A DNA stretch of 64,000 bases from Sitta carolinensis. Its lineage: Eukaryota; Chordata; Aves; Passeriformes; Sittidae. Position 1 is the stretch's first letter; every line of letters starts with the position of its first letter. The position numbers and the translations under genes are program-made. The notes under the pieces are model-generated. The model did not search any database, was not told the DNA's origin, and worked only from the letters and a program-made list of their open reading frames with translations. Of the stretch, positions 1-11,953 are shown one piece after another. The stretch covers positions 134,159,125-134,223,124 of the forward strand of contig CM063284.1 of the NCBI GenBank assembly GCA_032173965.1, given 5' to 3'.

Positions 1-2019
1 ATACCAAGGGTATAGTTTCTTTCTATATATGTTCCCTTTATAAATCCTTCTTGTAGAGGATATGTAACTTCACTACCAAAATTCCCCTTTGAGATAACAT
101 TTCACATTTTTATTTATAAATAATGAAAAGTAAAACCGGCCACTCTTGTGTTTATGTATAAGGAAACATAAAAAAGAGACAACTCACTGCTGATGTTGGA
201 ATCACTCCAGGCAAAACCAGAAGTGAAGGAGTGAATATTACTCACTTTCCCTCTGTGATTGTTTTATCTCAGAATACTTCACAACGTGTAAAGGTAAAGG
301 ACTGAGTTTATAGATGAGCACATCTGTTAATGTTGATGAGTGTGATGTGGCCAGTCCTAATTCTCTGTGTTAGTAACTGATCTTTTGTAACGCAGTTATC
401 AGTCGTTTCTAGATAAAGAGAAAAACATTCAGGTACCCAAATAAATGTTGCCTTGTGCAAAATACTTATTATTTTCAAGTTCAGTTCTTCTGCATTTACC
501 ATACATAGGTATAATTGACTGGGAGTAGTGGTGAATCAGGACAATATACCAGCAAAGTAAGGATGCAGTTCAGTACACTAAGTGAACTAGGAAAGCATTG
601 AGGGCTTACTTGTTCTGTTTGATCTGGGTCAGTAGCAGCTATTGACCCTGAGAAAGTAAGTTTCACAGAGGACAGGGACACTTCATAGTCTGTGGTAAAG
701 GTAAATCTGAGATGAAGAAGATGTAGGTCTCTCAATGTAGTATAATTACTGGATTAGATTTGCAGTGCAACTGATCCACTAATTACTTCATTGGCTTTAA
801 GACTCAAGTGCTTTTGACTAGAGAGTAAGGAAAGTCTACAAGTGAGGAGGTTCCAAAATGGAAGGGTTTCATAGAAAGAAGGAATATTTGCTGTGGGAGA
901 TGTGGATTAACAGAGACGGAGGCAACACACAGAAAGTATTTGGGTGATGCTTTCACAAGATGAAGAGCAAAGGATTAACTTTTCTACTGTTGATCAAGTG
1001 ACAAAGGAGAGAGTATTTGTGTGTTGTGTCTTACCCAGAAGCAGAAAAGGAAACGACAACCAGTTGACACTGGCTAATGAGAATAAATGGGCAGGGCTGA
1101 TGAGAATCTTCATTCCCTAGGTGATCTCACCAATACATGGAACATATCACTGTTATGGTTCTGTCCTTTCAGACCAGTGACAATTGCTGATTTCTTCCAG
1201 ATGTGGTGGAAGGTGTGGCTCTACAGAGATGGTATTTTGGACACAATCCAGTCTGTCTGTCATTCTCTCCTGTGGAGGGCAGTGGTACTCTTAAATAGTA
1301 GCTACAGGCTTTAATAGTGTAATTAATGATCTCAAGATGAAGCAGCAGCCAGCATGTTAACAATATTATTGTGTACTAAACTGGGCGAGAGATATTGCAA
1401 GAAACAAGAAATGATACAAAGGGTCATAGAGAGGTTAGAAATGTGGGCAAAGAAATAACAAAATTGCTTTATCTCTAAGACAAAATACATAATTTTCTAG
1501 TTGTTTCACACTTGTAATAACAGTTCACAACAGACAACAGACAACAGACAACAACAGACTTAAGGAGTGGGTGAAACTTGGAGAAACCTGCTATGCCACG
1601 AGATAAGGGTGAGAGAACAAGAGACCTTAAAGTGAAAGAACAAGAGATATCAGAGTGATAGCATCAGAGACCTTATGTTTATAGGAGATGTAGGAGTGAT
1701 AGAAGAAAGCAAACCGGATGGTAAGTGAGATGCACACAGGCATATGGGACACAGAAAAGACTCTAGAAGTATTTAATGAAGAGATGTGTTCCGAGAGCTA
1801 AGTATGTGTATTTCATTGCTGGTGGTTAAATTAGATTTTTTTTTGTTTTGTTTTACTGGGTTCAGTCAAAATTCTAAGCAATTTAGGGAGATTTCTGGAA
1901 ATAATAAATCTAAATGTGTATAATGTGAAGGAACTACAAAGAAAATTTTGACTCCCAAATTTAGGGCAGTTATTATTTACAAAGCATCTTACAACTTAAG
2001 ATATTAAAAATCATGGTGA
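1..2019. other. Non-coding AT-rich sequence, no gene seen
   Basis: No frame is open for more than about 80 codons and none carries a recognisable motif. The only internal structure is a 7-bp tandem repeat near 1.53 kb and an imperfect duplication of about 24 bp at 1611-1658, where two copies share the core GAACAAGAGA. Nothing else is identifiable. Confidence 0.6.
1528..1558. repeat. Short tandem repeat (ACAACAG)n
   Basis: About four copies of the heptamer ACAACAG stand head to tail, the last one expanded by an extra ACA. The array is short and simple, with no sign of function. Confidence 0.8.
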
Positions 2020-2082
2020 AACAATTCTTTTGTTAACATCTAGAGGGAAATATTTCCCTCTTATTCTCTTAAGAGAATTGTT
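2020..2082. repeat. Cluster of perfect palindromes
   Basis: A perfect 20-bp palindrome at 2042-2061 (half-arm AGAGGGAAAT) is followed after one base by a perfect 16-bp palindrome at 2063-2078 (half-arm ATTCTCTT). An outer pair also exists: AACAATTCTTTT at 2020-2031 matches the reverse complement of 2071-2082 at 11 of 12 positions. A near-direct repeat (TTGTTAACATCT upstream, TTGTTGGCATCT downstream) overlaps this. The block could fold as a cruciform or be the remains of an inverted-repeat element. No function can be assigned. Confidence 0.75.
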
Positions 2083-5000
2083 GGCATCTGTGAGGGCATT
2101 GCCTCTGCCTGTGCTGGTATCATCATATCTGGACATGTCTTTCCTCTTAGAACACCCTCGTGCTTGCTGGTTCCTGACACCAAACCCTGTTGCAAGTACT
2201 AGGAGTATATTCACTGAGCTTCCATTTTGAGGCAGATGGCTGTTTGCTTTTTCCAGCTGGTGAAGGACTGAGATTTTTCTTTTGACTTAATATGATCTTT
2301 TTCTGCTCTTTTATTGGAAGACATTTTTAAAATACAAAAATGATATATTGAAAAGAGTGAATGAAAAATGTAATTTTAAAAACAGTAAATAATAATAATA
2401 GAATTCTGATATTGATTCCCAGAAAACTGCTTCTTCTACATAATTTCAGAGCTGAAAATATTTTTTCAAATACTTGTTATCATCTGTATACTTGCAAGAA
2501 CTGAACACCATGTATGAATCATCATAAGCTTGATTTGTTCATTTAGGAAAAAGAAAAAAAGAATCTTTTCCATTGTTCAATTTCCATAAAAAATTACAAA
2601 ATACCATCAAGAAATGCTGACAGATCTGCTTTATATTGAGCCAGATTCCTCTGAAAAAGCAGTATGTAACCACCATCCTTAATGGCATGCACTCCATAAA
2701 TCTAAAAGTTGAAATCCTTTATATAGCTACCATTCTGCCTTCCAATTAGAGACATGTTTCTAACCAGAATATATTAACAAAATATATGTACAAAAAAATA
2801 CTGATACCTTTTTTGGTACTGAAATTTTTGTGCAAGGGCAGGAAACAGCCTGAATGCTAGAAAAGAGGAGACTCACACCCCAGTTCTGCAGTGTTGTTAT
2901 GCCATCTAGGTGGGATCTGTCTTCCCTTCCCCAGGAGTCAAGCAGCTCTTGACTGCTTGTTCTTTGTCTGTGTGCTGATTCTGAACTAATCTGTTAAAAA
3001 AGTCATCATTCATGTCTCTGCTCCCTTTACTGGGTCACCTTGTGAATGGAGGACAAAGGTGCTTCTAGAGGAGACATGGCCTGCAGCTATGGCAGGCCTG
3101 ACTTGGAGAGTCTTAGGCTGTGTCAGGGCTACATCTGCAGAGACACTGACAGCCTGGCATTCAGAAAGTATCTGTGAAAGACCTTTGGGAAAGGAGCTAG
3201 CAAATTAAGGCTTGGAGATATAGACAAAAAAACACTGCCTTAAAGTATTTCTTAAAACTTTTGGGGAAATTTGACTCATACCTTCTTGATAATACCAGAA
3301 ATACCTAATACTATTATCAACTTAGTCCCCTTTCAGCAGAGTTTATATGCCCCTCAAGCATGCTGCTATATTATTTAGCACTTACAATTGTTCTGGTGTT
3401 TTAGATATGTAAACAATTGCCCTTCTTCAAAGCAGGTTCCCAAAGAGCTTGGAATGTCATCTGCCAGAAGCACATGATGTAGCTCTATGTCTCACTGACA
3501 TCAGCGGGTTGATAACAAATCCCATCCTACTTCCTGAACCGTCCTTCTGCCAACATTTTAGTGCTTTACTCTGTCCTCGCCTGAAACCCGTGGGAAGCTG
3601 GAATTCTTGAGCTTAGTAAAGTAGATGTCCAAGTCTCTGTTCACATCAGTCTAGTGCATTCAGCATTCCTTGAAGGAGAGCAGTCACCCATACATGAGAA
3701 GAATCCAGAGCTTTCACCTTTGTGCTGTTTGATCACTGTTTCTCTCTGCCTGATTTCAGTGGGATTTGGAGCAAACGGAGGAAAGATGAAGGAAAGTGTG
3801 GAAGGTGCCATTGATGATCTCATACATAGTTTACATAGAAGAATGGAGGTCTAAAACATTTTTAGGCACTCCTTTGAATATCTACACCTCTAAAATAATG
3901 GTGCTGACTTTGTCTCTGAATCAGCCATAATATTTTATAAGCATACTATAGCTGTTCTAGTCTCTCTTTTACTAGCTGCAGTTACTCTTTTTTTCCCCTG
4001 TGAAATGGAAACGTGGCAGTATGTTTTAGAAAACTCCATTGTTTTCTCATAGAACTCTATTGCCTGTGATGTATTAGCAGCCCTTTTGCACTGGAGAACA
4101 TTTTGTATAGTATATTTCCTAATTACTTATGAATTTTCCACTTTTATTGTTCTATGTCACAGCCTTAACATCCCTTTTAATGTACTTTTGTGTGCAAATT
4201 AGAATAGCAAGAGTTAAGAAGTAAGACTTTCTGTACATGGTGGCGGATGTTCAGAGCAATTCAGCATGTCAGGCTGGGGTCAAATGGAAAGGGAATGTCA
4301 TTACTAAATGGTAACATTTTCTGTGGGTTTTAGAGAAATTCAAATCCTTTTCTAATCTAAATTTATTTTATCTTTTTTTTTTCAGGGTTAAGGGTTGGAC
4401 TTCAAGTTCCTGTCAGACATTTGTATATTAAAATGACTTTACATTTAATTATTTTCTAAACTAACTTTCAAAATAGTTTTTCACAGAACTGCTATACCAG
4501 AATGCAATCTATTTCACAGGACCTCTTATCCTGTCTCACATATATTTTGTATGATATACTTTCCTACTTGTAAGGCATGGGTTCACATATCCTCTAATTA
4601 TTTTTTTAAATCTCATCCCCAGGAAGTGTCTACTGTCATTCTAGAAAATTCTGGATACAATTCTGTATCCAGTATGTGTATGTCTAAATGATGCCTAAAT
4701 GTCACTGATTTACTCTGAGTAGTTGAGCAAGAAATTTAATGCATGATCTATTGCAGGAAATTTACATAACAAAAGTAAAGGGGAAGAGTTTCTATCTGTG
4801 ACACTCATGACAGTGGTCAGTTACTTTATTTTTATTGTTCTCCATTCCTGTACAGAGAGTGCAGTTAAAATTCCTATTTTCCTTTAAATCTGTGGTGATA
4901 TTGGAATGAGTTTGAGATGGGATAATGTATTCAAAATCATAATGGTTTAGAAAATTACTTTGTATTTTTTAGCTATTACCACAAAGTCTTGTAATACATT

Positions 5001-6426
5001 ATCATGAAAAGAAAGGACTAGGCATGACAGGTGTGCTGTAACTTGGCCATAATTGTACTAATGTGTGTGGGACTATGTGGCAGTAGATTATCCCATACAT
5101 CTTTTCCATTATTACCCATTTCAGCTAGTCAAGGGCAACTCTCAGCACCAAAACTCTTCCTTCTCTACTCTCATTTCCTGCTCACCCAGTTTTCCTTCAC
5201 TTCAGCCACATGCACCTTGCTAACCTATGACCAACAAGTAGTGCTGAGGCTCTACGGGACCCACTAAACTGCATGAGACAAGGAGGAAAAAGGGATTGCT
5301 TTCTTATAATACAATGTCTTACATCATTACACACCCTCCAGTTCTGTTCCTGCTTTTAATTCTGATTTCTCGGCAAAGCAAGCCCCAGTGGAGTGCTTAT
5401 TGACACCTAAGTCATGAAAAATGTGCTGGCCTGAGAAGCAAGGGGTAGGAGAGAGACCTGAAATGAAAATAATGTTATCTAGGCCAGTCTGTAAGTGAGA
5501 TTCTTTCCCAGCTCAATATGATGCCTGGGACAAAGTTCTGACCACAGGATCCAACAGAAAACCTAAATAGATTGAGGACACAGCAGAATATGTCCATGTA
5601 TTCCAAGTAAACACAGCCATTTATGAAGCTAAGTGGGGGTGCTTTGCTGATTCAAGCTACTCTGAAATGTGTTTCAAGTTTTTTAGAACATTTCTGTATG
5701 GAGAAATCTCCATCACTCTTTATAATGACTTTTCTTTTACAAGGCTTGCAATATTTAAGGTGTATAGCAGCTTAGCCTTGTAAAAATATTCATCTTGTCC
5801 ATGTCCCTGTGAGGCCTATATTTTATTGATAGTTAGCCTTTACTTTATTCATACTGTAGAGATTCCTTTTTTGTTGCCAGTAGGAAAAAAAAAGAACAAG
5901 TTCATGTTGTTGGCATGTTCAAAAATATATTTTAAAATTTTTATTTTGTGGCTTTTTTTTTTTTTCCACATTGAAAACAGCCTTGGAGTTGAAAAAATGT
6001 AGCGTTTTTGCATTCTGAAACAGTGACCAAATACAATCAATTGCTTTCCAAGTAATTGTTCCACCACAGAAAGGATTTACCAAGTATCAACAGTATTTTC
6101 AATGGAGGAAGAAAAGGTCTTTTATTTCTCTCATTTTAATAACTGGCATTTAAGGAGTGCTTATGAGAAAGATAAATCCCCTGATGGGGGGGCTGTTTGA
6201 AGCCCATGTGTTTCTAAATGTGTGCAGCCTGTATTTTTGCATTCATATCCATAGCCCAGATCTGTAGTGAGAAGTAATGCTTTGATTTCTTGCAAGAATC
6301 CACCTGATACTCAAGACTCCAGTGCTGTGTACAGAGGTGAGATACCAGTAAGAAAAGACTTCAATTAAAATCATGAAGATGGCCATGCTGTCATTCTTTA
6401 GCTGAAAACTGTGAAAAAGAAATCAT
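2083..6426. other. Unique non-coding sequence, no gene seen
   Basis: Reading frames are short and unrelated to any family I know, including the 66-codon frame at 3654-3854. One perfect hairpin lies at 4651-4672 (9-bp stem, 4-base loop). There is no tandem repeat of note and no recognisable transposon. Confidence 0.55.
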
Positions 6427-6520
6427 GGGCCAGATTTTGTACTAATTTTCATAGCTGTAAACTGTAACTGACTCCATTTGAGTGAATTCAGATGTGCATT
6501 ACACTGATTCTCTAGTTCCC
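6427..6520. mobile_element. Probable fragment of short non-autonomous DNA element
   Basis: The segment opens with GGGCCAGATTTT, the terminal sequence of abundant short inverted-repeat elements in turtle, crocodilian and bird genomes. It continues with a GTAACTGACTCCATT-like core, as expected for the hairpin arm of such elements. The matching right terminus (AATCTGGCCC) is not visible, so the copy is truncated or badly decayed. The family is recognised by eye only and I do not assign a database name. Confidence 0.45.
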
Positions 6521-7384
6521 ATTAATTGACACACTCTTCCCATTAATTGGTTTCTGAAGTGTATCAAAGACAACTTTGAAGATTAAATTTTCACAAAGAA
6601 AATGAAAATTTAATTTTTAAGCATTTATACAAATGACTAAGTTCTTCATACATTCAAACTCAGGATTGATTCCTCTCCCTTGCTGGGAACTCCAGGCACA
6701 TTCAATATATAGAGTTGACTCACAGAACTAATTAGGTCTTTGGACCTAATTCAATAGTTCTTGTCTGTGAAGGAAAAGTGTGTTTTCTTTTACTAGCACA
6801 ACAAGACATTATGCAGGACCTTCCAAGCTTCTCAAATCCCACTGCTATACTGAAGTAATGAAGCATCTCCCAAGAATCTGTGTGCTGTGCTTTAAGAATA
6901 TTACTGGTTAAAGAAAGTAAGTATCACAGCTAAATTCAGGTTAAACTGACTCAGAATCCTCCTGTTCTAGGGTAACTATATGAGATATAGAAGAAAGAAT
7001 ATGAGAGAGATTAAGGAAGATCAGTCTTCATGGTTAAATCAGTCTTCCTGTTACATTGTCTTCTGTCTAGCCTCAGAGAGAAACAAGGGGTCAAATCACA
7101 GTGCTGCACTGCATCGCTCTCTAACATAGCCTGTAACCCTTTATTGATTATGGATAAAGTGGGGACAAACTTTTTAGCATTTCCTTAGGCTTACACTGAC
7201 TTAAAGATTCCTATTGATTCAGCAAGAAAATATGATCATCACTATTAGCAATGATAGTTGGGGTATACAATTATATTGTCTGTGTTATGTTGTTAGGGCA
7301 TAGGGCTTTATCTGGATTGTTCTTGAAAAACATAAAAGATGTAAACTGCCTAGCCTCCCAGCAGATACTGACAGGATGCTCTTA
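6521..7384. other. Unique non-coding sequence
   Basis: Nothing is recognisable apart from a perfect hairpin at 6730-6751, with arms AATTAGGTC and GACCTAATT around a 4-base loop. Confidence 0.5.
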
Positions 7385-7573
7385 GATGACTGGAATTGCC
7401 CCTTCAGGTTGGAGCAGCTCAGCTCCATCAGTCTCTCCTTACAGAGCAAATTCTCCACCCTCTCCAGCTCGGGGTTCTAAGCTGAACTAGCCCACATTTA
7501 TAAATGCCCTCACACTGGGTTATCAAAAGCAGATGTGGTATTTCAGATGTCTCACTAAGCTTCAGCTCTGCTT
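7385..7573 (-). mobile_element. CR1 LINE fragment (3' region)
   Basis: Read on the plus strand, this resembles the reverse complement of the CR1 3' portion. The words CAGCTC, CATCAGTCTCTCCTTA and AGAGCAAATTCTCCA correspond to the conserved block that in CR1 precedes 'ctccagctctctgatca'. Further on, GTATTTCAGATGTCTCACTA corresponds to the conserved 'tactccagatgtggcctcac' block. The copy is old, with small gaps, and lacks the 3'-terminal octamer repeats. CR1 is a non-LTR retrotransposon that typically leaves 5'-truncated copies; this one is inactive. Confidence 0.7.
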
Positions 7574-9529
7574 ATGAGTGTTTTGAAAGAAGTCCTTACT
7601 GAATGTGTAATTGCTTCTCAGTGTATCATCTTCGACAAATGTCTGTCTAAATTCATAGATTTTAGAGAAAGTAAAATGAATCATCTGGTATTATGGACAA
7701 GTCTCTTGCCTGGTTTTAAATCTAGGAATCATTGTTCAAAATAAATTTCTAATTAAAAAAGGCTAAGCAAACACTCCAGTTGTTACATCCTTTCTGGTTT
7801 ATTTGTGAGTTCAGCAAACTGAACAGAATTGCTAGGAAACCGTAGGAGTAAGGAGCTGGAAAATCTGCTCCACATGGATACGTTAGAGGAATTACCTGTT
7901 CCTGTCTACAGGAAAGAATCTGTTTTCTTTGGAGATCCAATCCTCCGGTTTAATACTCCTTCCTGTTTTTTATAGGCCGTTCTTTGCACAGGGCAACCTG
8001 TGACACCCCTGAAATTCTTTTAGTGTCATTGTGATAGTTTTTACAATTTCCATTATATGCTGCCTTATTTTTGTAGAGAAAATAAAATAGCAGGAGTGGT
8101 AGAAGAAAAAGTTCTGGTTTCTGGAAGGATGCCTTAGTGAAATACTCTAGATTTGGTAGATTATTTTTGAGCTGTTCTATTAATTTATTTTTCTTAATTT
8201 TTTATTCATTTTTTCATTTTAGAAGAGTTTGTCGTGTTTTCAATACCTTGATTCTAGAATTCCATTGTCTTAACTTTCTCTATAAATAAAGAAGTGATCC
8301 CACATGCACCATGACCAAATGTATGTTTTGTTTTCCAGTAAAAAGCATTAATTAAAAAGGAGATATTGAGGGTCTGCATTGATTGTTATATTTTATTCAA
8401 GTATGAAACAATTCTCCCATTTCAGAATGCCATTGAAGTCCCAGCTATATTTTCTACAAAATTTCTTGTGGTTCTGTTTTTTTTTTTTTTAATCCATTTT
8501 ATCAATTATATCCATTATATCATTATAAGCATAAGTAACAAATTTAGTTATATCAAGTGCTTTTAGCATCAACTATTCTATCCCATTAGTTAAGGGTGGT
8601 GTATTTAGATCTCTATGAATGAAAATGACCCAATGTTATATTTGATAAAAAAAACCCCGGTATTAGGAAGAGAAAATTGGATCTTGGGTTGCTTGAAATC
8701 TTGAAAGGATTTACAATAGGATGAATCAGAAAGATCGCCTATAAAATTAACACTGCTTACCTTCCACTTCTTGAAATCTGAATTACCAAGAAGAATGGTG
8801 AAAAAGTGTTTTTGATTCAGGATGGAAGGGAAAAGCATCATGAATTCAGGATTCTAGCTCTTCTGCTGGAGGAGAAGGAAAGCCTTCTTCTTGGTCTAGG
8901 TATTTTCCTGAGGCCAGGAGATTGACTCAATTTTGTGTTGTTACATTGGCCCAGATTTCTCTAAGTCATGTATTCTTGTTACTGCAGTACCTATGGCCAA
9001 AATACTCAGCTTTAGGGGCAAAATTCTCTTTGCTCCCCAGTTGAAAATTTTCAGTAGGAAGTGCTAGATTCTTAATCACACTAATGTGCTGAGCATGAAA
9101 GGCATGCTGAGCATGAAGAGGTAGTGGTAGGCATTTCCTATAGCCCTCACTTCTCTGCACTGTTCTTGCTGGTGAGCTGTGGACTGACTGGTCTTGAGAG
9201 GAGCCCCTTACTCTGGGGTTAATTTTTCTATTGAATGACAGGTACGAATACGACCATAGTGATGAGGAAAGCTTAAACTGATTTTCAGATTTTTTCTGGA
9301 AAAAAATCTGCTGTTATTTCATATTCAAAAATGACATGATTGAATGAATGCTTCATGCTCCACTAGCTTATAACTTTATGTGAATGGCCCTCTGCATACA
9401 TCAGTCTGGAGGACGCATTTATGCACTGAAACTTCTGAAGACTCAATTTCTGTTGGAGCATTTCATCACATATACTTATATTTTCAACTTGAAATAATGA
9501 GTTGACAGCTATGTTTTGTGAGCTTCTTT
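7574..9529. other. Unique non-coding sequence
   Basis: AT-rich DNA with no recognisable gene. It contains an A8C4 tract near 8647, a poly-T run near 8480 and an 18-bp tandem duplication at 9087-9120. The segment near 8948 starts GGCCCAGATTTCTC, similar to the ends of the short DNA elements seen elsewhere, but no second terminus was found. Confidence 0.5.
9087..9120. repeat. 18-bp tandem duplication
   Basis: TGCTGAGCATGAAAGGCA is followed directly by TGCTGAGCATGAAGAGGT, two copies of about 18 bp differing near the end. This is a simple local duplication. Confidence 0.75.
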
Positions 9530-10010
9530 ACACTTGGTTAGAGCAATTTGGGCACTCCGGGCCCTTCATGCCGAGTAAAAGTCCACCACCTGCTTGACAA
9601 TGAGGGACCTTGTCCTATTCATTATTGTGTTAACAGTGTTTCATGAATGGCTAAGCAGCTCTCTTTTCAGCAGCTTTATAGCTGTGGCAGTGTGACACTT
9701 CTTCCCCTAACATCCCCCATTAATGAAAAGCTGCAGGGATGGGTTGTCCCGTGCCCCCGCCGCAGTGTTGCCGCGCCCCTCCAGCGCTGGCTGGGGCGGT
9801 GGCGGGGGGAGAGCGGAAGGCAGTAGGAAGGCGACACTATTAGTCAGCTCTGTCTTGCCTGACCTCAGCGACCAAGGCTGGAGTTAAAAGCAGGGTAGTT
9901 GTGTATAAAGCGAGTGTTACAGACATGTTAATAGCTTCCTCTCCCCACCCACTGTATCAGTGGAGATACCATGTTCTCTAATGCTCCACTGGTAACCTGC
10001 TGGCTTTTGA
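9530..10010. promoter_or_regulatory. CpG cluster with TATA-like site, candidate regulatory element
   Basis: About ten CpG dinucleotides fall between 9750 and 9833, in a window that otherwise has almost none outside the LTR. Just downstream on the plus strand is TATAAAG at 9904-9910. Upstream lies mixed-composition sequence with TAAT-type homeodomain cores (ATTAATGAAAAG near 9719). This could be a small promoter for an unannotated non-coding transcript, a conserved enhancer, or a GC-rich repeat remnant. I see no LTR-like boundaries or target duplication. The regulatory reading is inference; the CpG density is seen directly. Confidence 0.35.
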
Positions 10011-11953
10011 CTTTACTTCGTATGAGATGAAATCCCAAATTAGTGATTAGTTTAAAGTTAATTTATTGTCCTCACAGTAAAGGGAAAGTTCAAACAGGTT
10101 TCAAGAAAGGCTTCAACTATGCCGTTGCTGAGAGAGGTGTCCTGGATATTAGGAAGGAATATAAATACATCCCATATTGGTGTTTTGTGTGTTTGTATCT
10201 ATATCTCTACCTATATACCTATCTATATTAGAATATAAATCTAAATGGGACACCTGTCTAGATCTACATGTGTAAATATTGCTTACTAATATGTTATATA
10301 TAGTTATAGGTGATGTAAATATCTTCTTGTACTTATTCACTGTATTTTCTTATTTTCTGTGTGAAGGCTGTTGCATCCAGCTTGCCCTGTTTTCTATCAC
10401 AGGTGGATGTAGCATGGCATAACAAGGAAGAAGTTACTTTTTCCTTCTTTTTTTGGACTGACTGCAGTTCTTTCTCCCAGTAGCAGTCCTTTTCAATAAA
10501 GCTTTGCATGAAAATCGAGAGGTGAAATCCTGTCAGGAGTTTAGTGGCAGCAGGATTTCTTTCTTGTTTATTTACATGCAGTTTAAATGAGGCACTGGGC
10601 ACCTGCATTTTGAAGGGTGTTGGTCGTCTAATTTTGTTCATAGGTGCACACACATTGTGTGCTTTTCTCTTTCTTATGCAAATGGAAGTAAAACTTAGAA
10701 AGAAGTGCACTATTGGTTATACGAAAGAATTCTGGCTCCTCTACTGCTTATTCCTGAGGCTGGTCCTTGACCTGTGCTGTAACGTAAGTCGTGTCCAGGT
10801 GCTGTCACAAAGAAAACTGCACAGCATGAGTGAAAATTTTGTGAGGCAGTGCACTGACAATAAAGCAGTGTAGTTGTCTCTGTTCTAGCACTCAGAACCA
10901 GGCTATCACTATGCTGACCGAGGCAAAGCAGTTCACCTATAGCTGGAAGAAAACGAAACCATCACAAGAACTGGTATTGGCTAGAGATTTGATCACAAGT
11001 GTATTTTTTCCTTACTTCTTTTTCTCCTTCCTACAAAAGTTAAAAAGCTAATGACTATAATGGTTGTTGAAAAAAGGCTGAAAATGTGATCTGGGTCCAT
11101 ATTGCAGGCTCAAAACCTAGAAGGCGAATGAAACAAACATTGCAAGACCCTGTAAAGGCATGTTTTAAAGCCAATTGCATGGTTTGAGGGGCCTGACTTT
11201 TGAGTGGTAAGTATTTGACATCCCTGTGTGCTGGTTTACCAAAGTAGGGCTATTCTTCCACAGAAATCCTCATGGGAGCAGTTCAGCTCTCATTTGCATT
11301 AACAAATTTCATATGATAATGCAAAAAACCCACTTATGCATACTTAGAGCAATGCAGTACTTAGTTCATATTCTGTCTCATATCACCCTGACTTTGTTTA
11401 TGCTTAGATACTTATCTGGACATGGGCAGCACAGTTTTGTTAGTCTGCAAGGTTCAGATGCTGCAGTGAATTCCTGCCATTGATGAAACTGCGATAATGG
11501 TCTCGGTTTATGTGGTGTTTGTTATCAGCTACAAAATCACAGAATTTTATGGGTATCTCACTCACTGTAATGAGATAGGAGGCTACCAACCCAGTGGGCA
11601 TTGTATTTATGTATTTTAGCCACTTACTGGTTCATGGTTTGACAAGTAGTCATTTTTCTTCTAAGAAACAAAATATTTTAATATTTTGTATTTCCTAGAG
11701 AAATGTGTTTATTTCACTTATGTGAAGAGTAAATAGGGTATCTCGCTCATTTTATCCATGTGTATAAACCCACATTATTTATTATTTGAAGAACTAGCTT
11801 AGTAGAGATCTTTACTAGGGACATTTTAGCGCTTTAATTTCTGGAACACACAGTACAGTCTACAATGCAGTCATACAAACTACTATCAAGAAGCAGTCTA
11901 TAGATACATCCCACAATATCCTTTTTTGTGTCTGTGGAATCAATGCTTCATTG
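10011..11953. other. Non-coding sequence with overlapping spurious ORFs
   Basis: Two frames of about 110-125 codons overlap on opposite strands between 10333 and 10873. Neither has a recognisable domain, and a balanced pair of open frames on both strands is what a stop-poor stretch gives by chance. A CTATAT/CTAT-rich low-complexity tract sits at 10185-10232. Nothing else is recognised. Confidence 0.5.
10185..10232. repeat. Imperfect CTAT/CTATAT low-complexity tract
   Basis: About 48 bases are built from degenerate TATCTATAT, CTACCTATAT and CTATCTATAT words. It is a decayed tetra/hexanucleotide microsatellite. Confidence 0.6.

Noticed and set aside
8944..9000. GGCCCAGATTTCTC as a terminus of a short DNA element
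   Set aside because: No opposite terminus or core arm was found within 300 bp.
10333..10873. 125-codon minus and 109-codon plus frames
   Set aside because: They overlap antiparallel, have no recognisable domain and no signal of coding; stop-poor chance openings.
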